Source: Branchiostoma floridae (lineage: Eukaryota; Chordata; Leptocardii; Amphioxiformes; Branchiostomatidae). Taken from it: a stretch of DNA of 64,000 nt. A program made the position numbers and the translations under genes. The notes beneath the pieces were generated by a model. That model made no database searches and was not told where the DNA came from. It was given only the letters and a program-made list of their open reading frames with translations. Below, piece by piece: positions 23,710 to 34,693 of this stretch (position 1 is the stretch's first letter; each line of letters begins with the position of its first letter). The stretch lies in NCBI RefSeq assembly GCF_000003815.2, contig NC_049987.1, positions 17,649,959 to 17,713,958 of the forward strand, in the 5' to 3' direction.

Positions 23710-23958
23710 AAATGTCATGAAAAGAAATTAATTGGGCCTCTTATTTTTTATTTCCGATCTCTTTATTTGATAGACTCACACTATTCTTGGTCGTAATTTT
23801 CATTCCGGCGCCACTGTCTGATGACAAAAAAAATCTTCTCCTGTCATGAAAAGAAACTCTGGCCTTTTGTTTTTTATTTTCAATCTTTTCATTTGATAGA
23901 CTCGCACTGTTCTTGGTCGTAATTTTCATTCCGGCGCCATTGTCTGAGGGTAGCAAAC
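23710..23958. repeat. 129-bp tandem duplication
   Basis: GTCATGAAAAGAAA starts at 23714 and 23843. Both units continue with TTTGATAGACTC, TCTTGGTCGTAATTTTCATT and CCGGCGCCA. Confidence 0.75.
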
Positions 23959-24207
23959 AAAGGAGAGCTCTCGAAGTTTGCCAAGTAACAAAAGGGGGTT
24001 AAGTGGGACACACACAAGTCCTGACAAGCACCTAACATGGGGGCAATTATTCTGTCGCAACAGTTACCAAGGCCATTACTCATTCAGCAAGCAAAATGGT
24101 AAATTGCCACTTTCGTTTTTAGTGCCCTTGCGTTAACCAGCTTGGCGAACGTGCGTAACCGTACTACAATTAGCATCATTGTAAGTTGTAGATACAAAAG
24201 TTTTTTA

Positions 24208-24425
24208 TAACGCTGAGTCACCTTTATCCGTGGGGTTACCTTTATCCGTTGTTTGTTTTTAACTTGGAATTTTAGGAATGTCAATTGCCAGACTGTGGTT
24301 TCAAATTGTAATATTTTCAAATTATACAGTTTGAAACTGTCGTCCGTCAACCTGATCCCTAAATACGCTGTGTTTTAAAACAGCGGATATAGGTTACCCC
24401 GCGAATAAAGGTGAACTACTGTTAG
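24208..24425. repeat. Palindromic MITE, AACGCT/ATCCGT family, copy 1
   Basis: Left end TAACGCTGAGTCACCTTTAT with ATCCGTGGGGTTACC; right end GGTTACCCC and ATAAAGGTGAACTACTGTTA. Internal blocks TTTGAAACT and GTTTCAAATT pair as inverted repeats. Related to 25355-25576, 47044-47256 and 15010-15135. Confidence 0.65.
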
Positions 24426-24826
24426 TACTGAGATATTTTGAAAAATGAGAAGTAAAAAAAGTGAAAATTGTTCAAAATAGATCCTAATGGCCTCTGAAAA
24501 GAATGGCACAAGGTCAGGAGCAAATTAAGCAGGAATGTAGGGGGTCCTGATTATCACAAACACCAATGGGGGCTTCAGGGCAAAGAAAAGAGGGGAGGGT
24601 CACGCCATGATGTTACATAATGGCCTTTGGGGTCATGTTTCTCTCACAAATTGTTGACATCCCCCCAGGGAGCAATCCTAAACCCTACATTCCTTGACCT
24701 TTTGGTCTTTATAAGCAGCACATAGGAAACCTGCTGATTTGCATACTCAGCTTGTTAGCCTCTACCAGCCTGGTTCCACTTGTCATTTGGAAAAATAGTA
24801 GAAATTGACCAAATTAACATCATACT

Positions 24827-25228
24827 TATGGGTGGGTACTGGTACAGAAAATTCAGGTCCGGTTCAGGTCCAAAGAATCAGGTCCAGGTCCGGACCTGAA
24901 TCTGGACCTGATGCAGTATGACTCATACCAATGGTCCATTTCACTACTGAATCTGTTTGGTGGAGTATTAGACTTACATTTAATATCCTACAATGCTAAC
25001 TGCACCTGTACGATTGGCTGTAAAACTTAAACTCTACTCTACTTCACTCTTGTTATTTTCTTCCACATGCAAGCACCAAAACGTGTGAATGCCTGATAAA
25101 ATAATCTGTTAATTTCCTAATCGGTCCAACATCCGGTCCACCTAATTTTTTCAGGTCCATTTTTTCTGGACCGGTGCAATAAGAAAAAACGGTTTTGTGA
25201 CGGTACGCTGTACCGATACCCAGCCTTA
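24827..25228. repeat. hAT-like MITE with perfect 8-bp target duplication
   Basis: Ends TATGGGTGGGTACTGGTAC and GTACCGATACCCAGCCTTA are imperfect inverted repeats. ATCATACT flanks both sides (24819-24826 and 25229-25236). The interior is rich in GGTCC/GGACC blocks. 402 bp, non-coding. Confidence 0.8.
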
Positions 25229-25354
25229 ATCATACTACATGTTACCAGGGCTGTCTCTAGCTTTTAATTTTTTTCCATCCCTGACTCATTGTTTCAGAGG
25301 CCATGTTTTTGGTTTTCATGATTTCATAAGCCAACTGTTCATTGTATAATTCTT

Positions 25355-25576
25355 GTAACGCTAATTCACCTTAATCCGTGGGGTTAAACCTAAATTCGTT
25401 GGTCAAAAAAACTGGATTTATCGGTTCTACGTGGGTTTCAATTGTCAACATTTTCAAAATATTGCAATCTGAAACGACCTTCCATAGACTTAACGATCCC
25501 CAAATACTGTACCCTACAGTATCTTTATATACAACAAAAATAGATTACCCAACGGATAAAGGTGAACCAACGTTAC
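25355..25576. repeat. Palindromic MITE, AACGCT/ATCCGT family, copy 2
   Basis: Left end GTAACGCTAATTCACCTTAA with ATCCGTGGGGTTA; right end TACCCAACGGATAAAGGTGA and ACCAACGTTAC. 222 bp with internal arms. Confidence 0.7.
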
Positions 25577-26570
25577 TCTCCAAGCAGAAGTATGGTTCCA
25601 GTTATTTGATGTATCTCTAGGTGTTTTTCCATTTTAATTGTGCTGTTTTCTTCACATCTATGAGCCAAACAGTTTGGTATAAAGAAAAAAGAAAGCCTGA
25701 TAAAAATGCCCAAAACATGTTAAAATTAATCGGAACTGCACCTCTACTTGACCTCATGTTTTATTTATTCTCCAAAATCTCTGTGTACATGTAGCTGCAG
25801 CTCTTAATCCCATAATAGCACACAAAGCTTGAAATAAAGGCTTGTTTCATGAAGAATTTCCGAAAATCAACAGGTGTCACTGAAAAAAAGAAGGCATTTT
25901 GTTGAAAAACAGATCTTTCAGCAGCTTTCGTAGTCAGGTCACATTTTTTCACTCAGACCAGAGAAGAAAGACGTCAGAAATAGGCATGAAATCCTATAAA
26001 TCGCAGCTGAGGGATATCTTGATGTTCAACCAATAAACCTCTTAAACTCTTCCGTCTTACCCTCCTTACACCCGACTGAGAATCTGAGGCGATAACGTGA
26101 TCCAATTTTCTTCACCAAAGGCGCCGTGCAAGTCTCCCTGATTGAAGACGAGCGGAGGCATATAAGCAGAAAATTGGAGACTATCCGAAGACATGCCAGC
26201 TTACCAGGCCCACCAATCAAGTCAATTCTATTTCAATTCATCTCACCACGTTTGTATGCCTAGGACGTAACGTTCACGGCACAGAATTCTAAGTAGGAAA
26301 CCAATTTCATTACAGCATTATGGCACAGAGCTGTTTCTAATGTTGTTACTTTTCAGATTGATATCCCCATTGCCTGCAAATGTCCTCTACTATATATACC
26401 TTTATGACATAATTCTTCTTCCAATGAATTGCTTGTAGTGGAATAATGTAAACTGATATATGAAAGACTTCAAGAAAATTGGATTGTATCACAAGCAATT
26501 AATGAATGACAATGAATTATCCAAGAAAAGAGGGAGGCATGGAAAGACCTGATCTCAGATGGTTGGGTTA

Positions 26571-26940
26571 GGCCACACCAATTTAATTTCTTGGTTATGG
26601 ATTTTTTCATAAAAAATATGGAGCGACAGGGCGAATAAAAATGAAAATTGTAAAATGGTTGGGGTAAAGGTAAGGGCTAATCCAAAACATAAAGAATAAA
26701 AAGTTTTCAACTTGAAAAAGTACAAAAACACTATTACTGTAACGTTACAGTGACAGCACCTGTTCGTTGAAAATTACAAAAGTAGCTTATAATATAAAGG
26801 CCAAGTTGCTACACCAGAAAGTTGGTGATTGGTTTCATTAATGGTGAAAATTTGCTGAGTGTTAATTTTTATTTTTTTCTAATTTTCCCAAAAATAGGAG
26901 CGAGCGAATCCGTGAACCAATCAATTAAATTGGTATGGCC
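26571..26940. repeat. PIF/Harbinger-like MITE, copy B
   Basis: Ends GGCCACACCAATTTAATTTC and AATTAAATTGGTATGGCC, with TTA on both sides (26568-26570, 26941-26943). It is the reverse-orientation relative of 11111-11470, sharing for example AGGAGCGAGCGAATCCGTGA. Confidence 0.75.
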
Positions 26941-27069
26941 TTAGGTAAAAAGGACGGATCCGAAGGAAAACAATTCTCTAATAAACTTGTTGAGGATAAT
27001 TTTACTTTTTTCAAGTCTGATCTGTGTGCATCACCATTACTGGAAACTGTGAAAATTGTGTCCTTTCAT

Positions 27070-27385
27070 TTTAAAATGTGTTGGAAATAATGATATTTGG
27101 GGTGACTGAAGCAAAATATTATTGAATGTTACCTGGTTGAGATGCTATCACTCTGTATTTGTATTTCAAGATGGATGGGAAATAATACCATTTTGGGTGA
27201 CTGAAGCAAAATATTCTTGAACGTTATGCTGTCATTCTGCACTTGTATTTAAAGATGGTCATTGGACATTTTGGGTGACTAAAGCGAAATATGGATGTTA
27301 TCTGGTTGAGATGCTATCATTCTGTACTTGTGTTTTGAAGTGGATTGCAAATAATAATATTTCGGGCGAGTGAAGCGAAGCTAAG
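27070..27385. repeat. Tandem repeat of about 90 bp, four units
   Basis: GTGACTGAAGC or a variant starts at 27102, 27198, 27275 and 27366. Units share GGTTGAGATGCTATCA and TCTGTA-TTGTATTT. The array ends about 265 bases before the first candidate start codon of the MFSD9-like gene. Confidence 0.7.
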
Positions 27386-27648
27386 GTCAAGATCTTCATC
27401 GACTTCCGATGGATGAACATGTAACGTTAATATGATATTCAATCTAATTTTAATTTATTTATCATATTTCTCTGTTTACAAGTAAAGCACGTTTAAGATG
27501 ATATCCTGTGTGTTAAGCCAAAGTTTCTTCCCAGATAGATGTACCCACGACAAATGAAAACCACAGAACACATGTCAAATCTTCCCAACATCTACTTGGA
27601 GAGGCCGCCATATGTGACTACCATGACGAAATCCCCCCGCCGGAAGAA

Positions 27649-27723
27649 ATGGGACGTTCCATATCCAAGATGGCTGCCCACTATGACAAATTGACGATGT
27701 GGCTGTGTTTTTCTGGATTTCTG
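27649..27723 (+). CDS. MFSD9-like transporter, candidate first coding exon 1a
   Basis: Reads MGRSISKMAAHYDKLTMWLC then FSGFL and ends at a GTGAGT donor in phase 0. Joined to exon 2 it gives FSGFL-DLFGVSM, matching the first transmembrane segment of MFSD9 (GFLDLFGVSM). Two in-frame ATGs (27649 and 27670) both have A at -3 and G at +4; the upstream one is used here, giving a 416-residue protein against 409. The frame stays open further upstream, but without another in-frame ATG. A duplicate of this exon and its donor lies at 28094. Confidence 0.7.
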
Positions 27724-28093
27724 GTGAGTTTTGAGAGCCTAAAGTTGATATATCCGTTCCAGAAATAATGTATAGTAAATACATATTCATATTTTTACTG
27801 TGTATAGTGCTGTCAATGTTGTAACATATCGCTTTGAAACACTTTCTACCTTCACTTTCAAATTCTCTACGATTGTCCGAACGGTCAGTCCTATATGATT
27901 ACGGTAGTTATAACTCTACTCTAAAAGGACAGTGGCCCTTTGACCACACTTGAGCGACATCCACCGTGCTGGTCGGCTAGTCTGGCAACTTAGCTCCCCA
28001 CCATTCCCGCCCTGTTGTATTGACTGGACAGGATACGACAATTTATATTCCCTCCCAAGAAGTTCACAATTGTTAATTGAAACCTTAAGCTCC

Positions 28094-28156
28094 ATGATGG
28101 TTGCCCTCTATGAAGAAAATAAACTGACGATGTTGATGTGGTTTTCTGGATTTCTG
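28094..28156 (+). CDS. MFSD9-like transporter, duplicated first exon 1b
   Basis: Reads MMVALYEENKLTMLMWFSGF then L, followed by the same GTGAGTTTTGA donor context, phase 0. It is the tandem duplicate of 27649-27723 (donor-to-donor distance 433 bp), and similarity continues into the intron (CGTTCCAGAAATAATGTA in both). Both copies keep the reading frame and donor, so either could be spliced to exon 2. Which is used, or whether they are alternative promoters, cannot be told from sequence. Confidence 0.6.
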
Positions 28157-28261
28157 GTGAGTTTTGAAATCTTTGATAACGTTATATTCGTTCCAGAAAT
28201 AATGTAACGTTATGGTAAACATAGAGTAAGATTTTCACCATGTGTAATATATAGCCGCAGA

Positions 28262-29206
28262 CGACTGTTGGTTTACACTTATAGCTACCAACAGTTGCAG
28301 ACTGGTACGTTGAAGCAAAGGAACAAATCGCTGAGTAACCGTGCTGCCTGCCTCAGAACTCTGGATGTCCCTCACTTCCTAGCAGCCTTACCTAGCGAGC
28401 CGCTGGGTATTTCGGGTCTAAAACTCCCTGCACTACCCGTGCCGGCACTGTTTACGGCTTGTCCCCGCTATTTTCATATCGTCAATTGACCCGCCATTGT
28501 TGTTGCGGGTCTCGTTCCCAGGGTAGTTCTAGTAGTTAGTGAGTGCAATACAGGGATCGAAATACTTTTTTTTGGTACATGCAAAATTGCAAGTTGGCAA
28601 AAATTTTACGTGCAATTTGAAAAATTTACATGCAAAATACAACTAGGCGGCGATGGCGACGAGTATCGCTAGCTTGAACCGGTGAATTTTGATTACATCT
28701 AGTAAAGTTACCGAAGAAAGTTACTGGCAAAAACAAGAAAGGATAAAGACACACATCCATTTGTCTTTTTGTCTAAGAGCAGGGGGTCTAATTCCTCAGT
28801 ATTTTTCCAATAGGCCAGGTATTTTCAACATGCAAGATTGCAAGTTCAGAATAATTTTACATGCAAATCTCAAAAATTATGTGCAAATTGCAAGTTAAGT
28901 ATGTGTATTTCGAACCCTGCAATATATATGTTACTGCTCTGGGCACAACGGGCAACAATGGCGGGTCGAATGACGATATGAAAATAGCGGGGACAGGCCA
29001 TAAACAGTGCTGGCATGGGTAGTGCAGGGAGTTTTGGACCCGAAAAACTCAGCGGCTTGCTAGGTAAGGCTGCTAGGAAGTGAGGGACATCCAGAGTTCT
29101 GAGGCAGGCAGCACGGTTACTCAGCGATTTTTTCATTTGCCTCAACGTACCGATCTACGACTGTTGGGAGCGGGAGCTATAAGCGGGAGCCTAAAGCCAA
29201 CAGTCG
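28262..29206. repeat. Large inverted repeat with arms of about 240-280 bp
   Basis: Left arm about 28262-28500, right arm about 28928-29206. Examples are CGACTGTTGG against CCAACAGTCG, AACTCTGGATGTCCCTCACT against AGTGAGGGACATCCAGAGTT, and CCCCGCTATTTTCATATCGT against ACGATATGAAAATAGCGGGG. The spacer holds a hAT-like insert. Probably a foldback transposon with long terminal repeats. GCCGC flanks both sides, but the target duplication is uncertain. Confidence 0.75.
28552..28919. repeat. hAT-like element, CAGGG-TCGAAATAC ends
   Basis: Left end CAGGGATCGAAATAC and right end GTATTTCGAACCCTG are inverted repeats, and CAATA lies on both sides. It sits between the arms of the inverted repeat 28262-29206. 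Related CAGGGCTCGAA-starting sequences are at 36425 and 39085. Confidence 0.6.
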
Positions 29207-29239
29207 CACTGCCGCTATACTTAACTTGACATTATATTA

Positions 29240-29569
29240 CCTTAAGCTAAGGGCACAACCCGCCGCACGTGCAAATACATGCTGTCTACGAGCCAAAACG
29301 TGTGCAATCTTTTGGGATCCGTAAGTGGTAAGTACCCCCTCCGTACGGACTTGTAGGGAATCTGACGGATTTTGGAGCACGCAGACATGCTGTAGAACTT
29401 TACGTGAGGGCAAAAATTTGCATGCCATCTTTTGCCCCCGTACATGCCAGTATGGGCGACGTGCTTGCCCTGTACCGTCTGAACGTTTTCAGAAATACGT
29501 GGCGGACATGGCCAAAAAAAAACGTACAGACAAATTGCACTTTTGGCGGGTTGTGCCCTTAGCTTAAGG
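29240..29569. repeat. Element with 25-bp perfect terminal inverted repeats
   Basis: The left end (29240-29264) contains AAGCTAAGGGCACAACCCGC and the right end (29545-29569) is its exact reverse complement. TTAA is present at both ends, which would fit a piggyBac-like target, although the ends are not classical. No coding capacity; both strands show only short open frames. Confidence 0.7.
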
Positions 29570-30794
29570 GATTGAAGTATTGTTCATGACATGTCTGTAT
29601 GTGTGTCTGCCAGTCTGTCAGTGTGTGTGTCTGTGTTTTCATACATCCCAGTTTTAGGTATTTTATGTCTGTGGGACTGGAATACCTGTTTACGTGCAGT
29701 AATACAGTCACTCATTGGCGGATGCAGACTTTAAGATGAATTGTAAACAAGAAAATTCTCTTGAGCAGGAAAGAAGTACGTCTATATGACCTATGTGTCT
29801 GTATCTTATTATATTTCAGCCATACCATGTAGGTAATTAATGGTAAACTTAGAATTCTCCTGTCAAATCATCAAAGCAATTCTTCTATGTCCTTCCTGGA
29901 CCAAATGGTCTGAAATTTGGCACAAGGGTAGAGTGGGCCAATACCCTAGGAGTAGGATATTTTTTTTCATATCTGCCTTGTAAATGATTTTATTGAGTTT
30001 TTTTGGCCAATTTTTTTACCAAAACTGTATATTTTGGCCCCAAGTACCATAGCGTTATAACCGAATGACCCGGAATTCGGTACAGAGGTGCCTTAGATAT
30101 TTATTCAAAGGATCCATGTAAATGGTTGGTATGAATCACCTAAAAATGGCTTATTGGGGTTTTTTGGTGGGAAATTTTAATTTTGTGAGGTTGGACTTGG
30201 AGTTCTGAGGTCAACGACCTCTAGGTCATTTGCTATATGGTAACCGTAAGGTGACTGGACTTTGGTGATTATGTCAAAGCCGTTTTCTAGCGGATGTATT
30301 TTTGGATCGCTCCACTTTACATATGTGTATTACAGGAAAAGTCCATCTTTGCACAGAGGGGGATTTTTTTTGTATTTGCTCTCAAGCAAATGTTGGCCTT
30401 TCAAGTTTATCATCTAAGTTTGCATCCAGCAAAGGAGTGGACTAGTAAACGTCTGAAAGGCCCAACAACCATTTTTATGGATGTGCGATTTTGCGTATAA
30501 CACTGTCACAGATTGCCCTGTTCTGGTCTTTTAAAAAAAAATTTTGTCCCCTATTTTAAACTCTTGCAAACTCTTTATCAATTGGAACATCATCTCAAAC
30601 CAGACCTGGAGTTCTAAGATATCTCAAGAGTCCATGGTGATACAAAGGAACTCTTACGAACTGCATATAAACAATTGACTGTCCTTGCCGAGCCAGTAGT
30701 TTTTGAAGGCCATGTTACATCATGTGATTTACTTTTTGAGGCCCTGGCTAAGAGGACGGCCCTAGCCAAAGCTAGGTATATACGTACTTATTTT

Positions 30795-30930
30795 TCACCT
30801 GAGTAAAATGAGGAAAGTCGTGTAAAGTGCCTTTCCTAAAGGCACAAGATCGATGACTTGGTTTAGAACTCTGAGCCTCTTGGGCCAGAGCCCAAAGCGC
30901 TGTCGATAACGCCACAAAACCTTCTCGGGA
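30795..30930 (-). mobile_element. tRNA-derived SINE-like fragment
   Basis: On the minus strand it reads CGACAGCGCTTTGGGCTCTG, then GGCCCAAGAGG and CAGAGTTCTAAACC, the degenerate head of a tRNA-derived SINE. It shares orientation and layout with 8530-8745. Confidence 0.4.
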
Positions 30931-33278
30931 AAGTCGAGGGTATGCACATACAGTGCACTTGACTGTGCAACTGAAATGCTGGCCCCTCCCCTACACTGAA
31001 AGGTTGGGGTGTCCTTAACAAGGATACAGGAACAGAAGGTTTCCATCACTCTCTATGGTGCCATATATGGTTAGGGTAGCCTTGAACCTGACCCTACAGT
31101 TCAAGCTCTGGACTCTACTACTGTTTATATTGGCACCTTTACTAAACATCACCGCACTTAGCCAGAATCCAGGGGCTTTATGGGTAAGGTTACAGATGTA
31201 GGGCAAAGTTGAAGCATGTATACAATGTACTGTACATTGTAGATTCTTCTATTTTTTTGGAGACTTAATTTTGCAACTGAAGGTACCTTTGATAATGTTT
31301 TTTTTTTACAAATTACTTTCAGCTTGTGATTATTTGTAGCATCAAATCTCTAGTATTTTGTGGTAAGGCAATTGCAAATGATCTGCCTACACCAAAATTT
31401 TAACTAAAGTCAAATTAGCAAATTTGTAGCAAGCAATAAAAACAGAGAATAATAGGGGATAAGTTGAATCTGACTACAGTAAAACCTGTACCTGCACATG
31501 CACAAGTCATGTATAATAAGTCACCACCTCTACATAAAGAGTACTTTGCCAATGTGACCAGTTTTTGCTGGACCCTAAGATAATTTTTCCCATTGACACA
31601 AGTAAAATACGTGACCACCTGTCCACATGACCAGATTTTGTTGGTCCCCTGTTTTCTGGGGCAGTTACAGTAGTGTGAGTGTTAGCAAGTCTTACTTCTA
31701 CAGCTGCAGTGACTTTGTTTTCATGTAACACTAACAGTTTATCTTTCAGATAAATTATATATTTTTTGTGTGTGCAAATTTAAGAACCGATAAAGCAGCC
31801 AAAGATATCAATATCTTAGTGAGTGTGTCTAGCAATAGGGCCATCCAATGCATTTTGGTAATCAACAACAACAACATTGCCTCAAACCTCTTGAAAAGGT
31901 GCTTAAGAAGATCCATTATAATAACAGGTGACAAGAAAATCGGTTGGATTTTACAATAATGCAAATTTCAAATGCATCACAGACACAATTAGAAATTGCA
32001 TTTAGAAAATAGCATTTTAGGGAGTTAACATTACAAAATGATGCAAACATTTCCCAGATGGCCTAATTTTCTCGCGTTATCAGTGCTCGTTACTAATGAT
32101 CTTCCATGATGCAAACGTGCTTCAGTCAAGTCTTACCAGAATGCTGGTCCAACCACTCATCATTATCAAGACATCTGAAGTTGATATGCTATGCTATATT
32201 TAAAAGGTGTATGGAAGGCCAAAGCTTTCATTATCATCAATCAAAATCAAAGGTTATTACAGGTGACTTCTTCCCCATTATCCCATGTGACAGTTTCAGC
32301 AATGATTGATAAGGGATCTGACCTTGTACTGGTAACACGGTTCCCAATTAACCAAATCACGTTGTGCCTTAGGGGGGGTTTAGAGAATTGACATTGCCCA
32401 GCCCTGTAGATGAGATGTGATTATCATACTGTAAATCTTTGGATATTCACCGTGGTTTCATTTTTGTGGTAGTCTGTTGATCACGAAATCTTGACACCAT
32501 GAAATTGTGTTTCCGATGTGTTACTACTGTACTTAGGCCTAGGAAAACATGTTGTGTTTCCTGTTTCCCTACCTACCCTAGACTTTTTGAGGTGGGCAGT
32601 GGGGTGTAAAAGTGGAGTCACATAGCTTCCAGTTAAAATTTTTATTCAGCCTGCTTCCTATTGAAGTAAAAACACTGCTTGTCCTGTCTAATGAAGGATA
32701 AATGTATCATTTATGCACAGAATTAAAGTTTGACATTGAAAGACAAATGTCCTCATGTATTCCAGTTATTAAACTTTGTTCAACTGTAATTGTAGTATGT
32801 CTCACTAGACTTTTGGCCAGCCTAAAAAAAATACAAGAAAAATGATAATAATCCCTACCTATTACCCTTTTTTCAGGACATACAACATTTTTTCCTAGGC
32901 CTTAACAGAATTGTTTCTACTGTAACGTACGCGTAAACCTCCTGTCCCCCACTATCGTGAAAATGACTGGATTTACGGTACTGGGAGATGGCCTGACTAT
33001 GACAGAGGGAACACGGCTGCTAACTTGATCTTCTGGTAGCTTGCATTGGAGCTGTCAGAGTGGATCAGTTTGAAAGATTGCATGCCTGTGGCAATGGTTA
33101 ATATCACAGCACCTGAAAAGGTTGTATTGTGATACGTGATTCTTCAGGCAAAACCATTCTATTTGAAAAATGGGGATATTTTGGAGGATGTAATCAGGTC
33201 AGGAGAACTTCAATCCTGTGCTTCGGGTGTCCTGTGATACTCTGAAGTCTGAAGGCGTGTGTAAAGAAAACCGCTGCC

Positions 33279-33520
33279 CATAGACAATGATAGACAATAA
33301 CAGTCACGGTTGGACAACTTTAGACAATAACAGTCAAGTTTGGACAACGATAGACAATAACAGTCAAGGTTGGACAACGATAGACAATAACAGTCAAGGT
33401 TGGACAACTTTAGACAATAACAGTCAAGGTTGGACAACGATAGACAATAACAGTCAAGGTTGGACAACGATAGACAATAACAGTCAAGGTTGGACAACGA
33501 TAGACAATAACAGTCAGGGT
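33279..33520. repeat. 30-bp minisatellite, about eight units
   Basis: The unit is TAGACAATAACAGTCAAGGT followed by TGGACAACGA. Because 30 is a multiple of three, a frame is open on both strands (IDNNSQGWTT on plus, LDCYCLSLSN on minus). This is a repeat artefact inside the MFSD9-like intron, not a gene. Confidence 0.9.
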
Positions 33521-34262
33521 CAGACAAGTCTAATACTAGCCCGATTGTCCAAGGCAAGTGTAAGTGCTGATCAAGCAAGTGCATGTCCTACCCCACTTCT
33601 CCGATCGTGCAAGTAAGATTTATCCATGAGAGAGATTTTGATATAACCTCTTTCCTTTCACAGTCATTGCATCAAGCAAATTGGTCAACACAGAAAAATA
33701 GAGCCAACAATGAATTTAAGAATTCCATTGATGGAATTGAAAATGCTTACAATGTCAGTTAAATGTCCGAACAAGTGAAAAGTTGGTTCGGGCAGGTAAA
33801 TTTTCAGTCTATGTACTTGCCCAATAGGACAAGTGTATTATAGAACACTTGCACGGCTATTTAACTGTTGTCTGTGTCAAGTAGATCTAGATTTCACAAT
33901 CGGTTTAAATATTTCCCTCCCACTAGACAAAGTGCTCTTTTGTCCCCTTTGGGTCTCAGAAAGTATTTCTGATGCAAAAAAACAGCCGCAGGTTGGGAGG
34001 TTGATATAGTAATGGTGCAGAATGCCTTGAAGGATTTGACGCTTTTATTTTTTAGATGCAAATTTTTCATGTATCGTACACTTAAGCCATCAGATTTTCC
34101 TTCATTTGCAAGAAACTATTTTTTCAAATGTGGGGAAGGAAAATATATAAGAACAACGGAAACGCCCGACTTTTCGCAAAATTATCTCAATTGTCTTTTC
34201 GACAATAATCCTTTTCAGAATCCAAGCACCCTCATGCGGACCGGTTTCTAATGTGCAGTGAC

Positions 34263-34693
34263 TAGGGCTGGGTACCAGTATGGTGTACCAGTGTAAAACC
34301 GGTTTTTGTTATTGGACCGGTCCAGAAAATCCTATTGGAAAATGAACAGATTATATGATCAGGCATTCAAACATTTCAGGGCTTACCGGTCGGGGAAAAT
34401 AACAAGAATGAAGTAGAGTATAGTCTATAGTCATTTCTACCAAGTTTTACAGTCAATAGTACAGAAGCAGTTAGCCTTGTAGGATTTTAAAATGCCTGTG
34501 GGAATCGATTACTCCACAAAACAGATGTCTTTGTTGGAAATGGACCATTGTTTTGAGTATTGTCTAATATTCACAAGTTCTCACATACTGAATCAGGTCC
34601 AGGTCCAGGCTCAGGACCGGACCTGGACCTGATCCTCTAGACCTGAACTGGACCTGTACTTGAACCTGAATTCTGTACCGGTACCCACCCCTA
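34263..34693. repeat. hAT-like MITE with perfect 8-bp target duplication
   Basis: Ends TAGGGCTGGGTACCAGTA and ACCGGTACCCACCCCTA. GCAGTGAC flanks both sides exactly (34255-34262, 34694-34701). The interior ends in a run of GGTCCAG/CTGGACC blocks. 431 bp, best-preserved copy in the window. Confidence 0.85.

Larger units (their letters stand above)
22086..27069. other. Intergenic region between FoxO and the MFSD9-like gene
   Basis: No gene recognised. It carries a hairpin repeat (22548-22660), a two-unit tandem duplication (23710-23958), two palindromic MITEs, one hAT-like MITE and one Harbinger-like MITE, each listed separately. Bases 25580-26560 hold nothing I recognise. Confidence 0.5.

Noticed and set aside
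30000..30500. Possible unknown mobile element with repeated TTTGG-CC blocks
   Set aside because: No ends, target duplications or second copy in the window could be found.
33279..33616. Possible CRISPR-like array or repeat protein gene
   Set aside because: The 30-bp units are contiguous without unique spacers, and the genome is eukaryotic. The frame is a by-product of a unit divisible by three.
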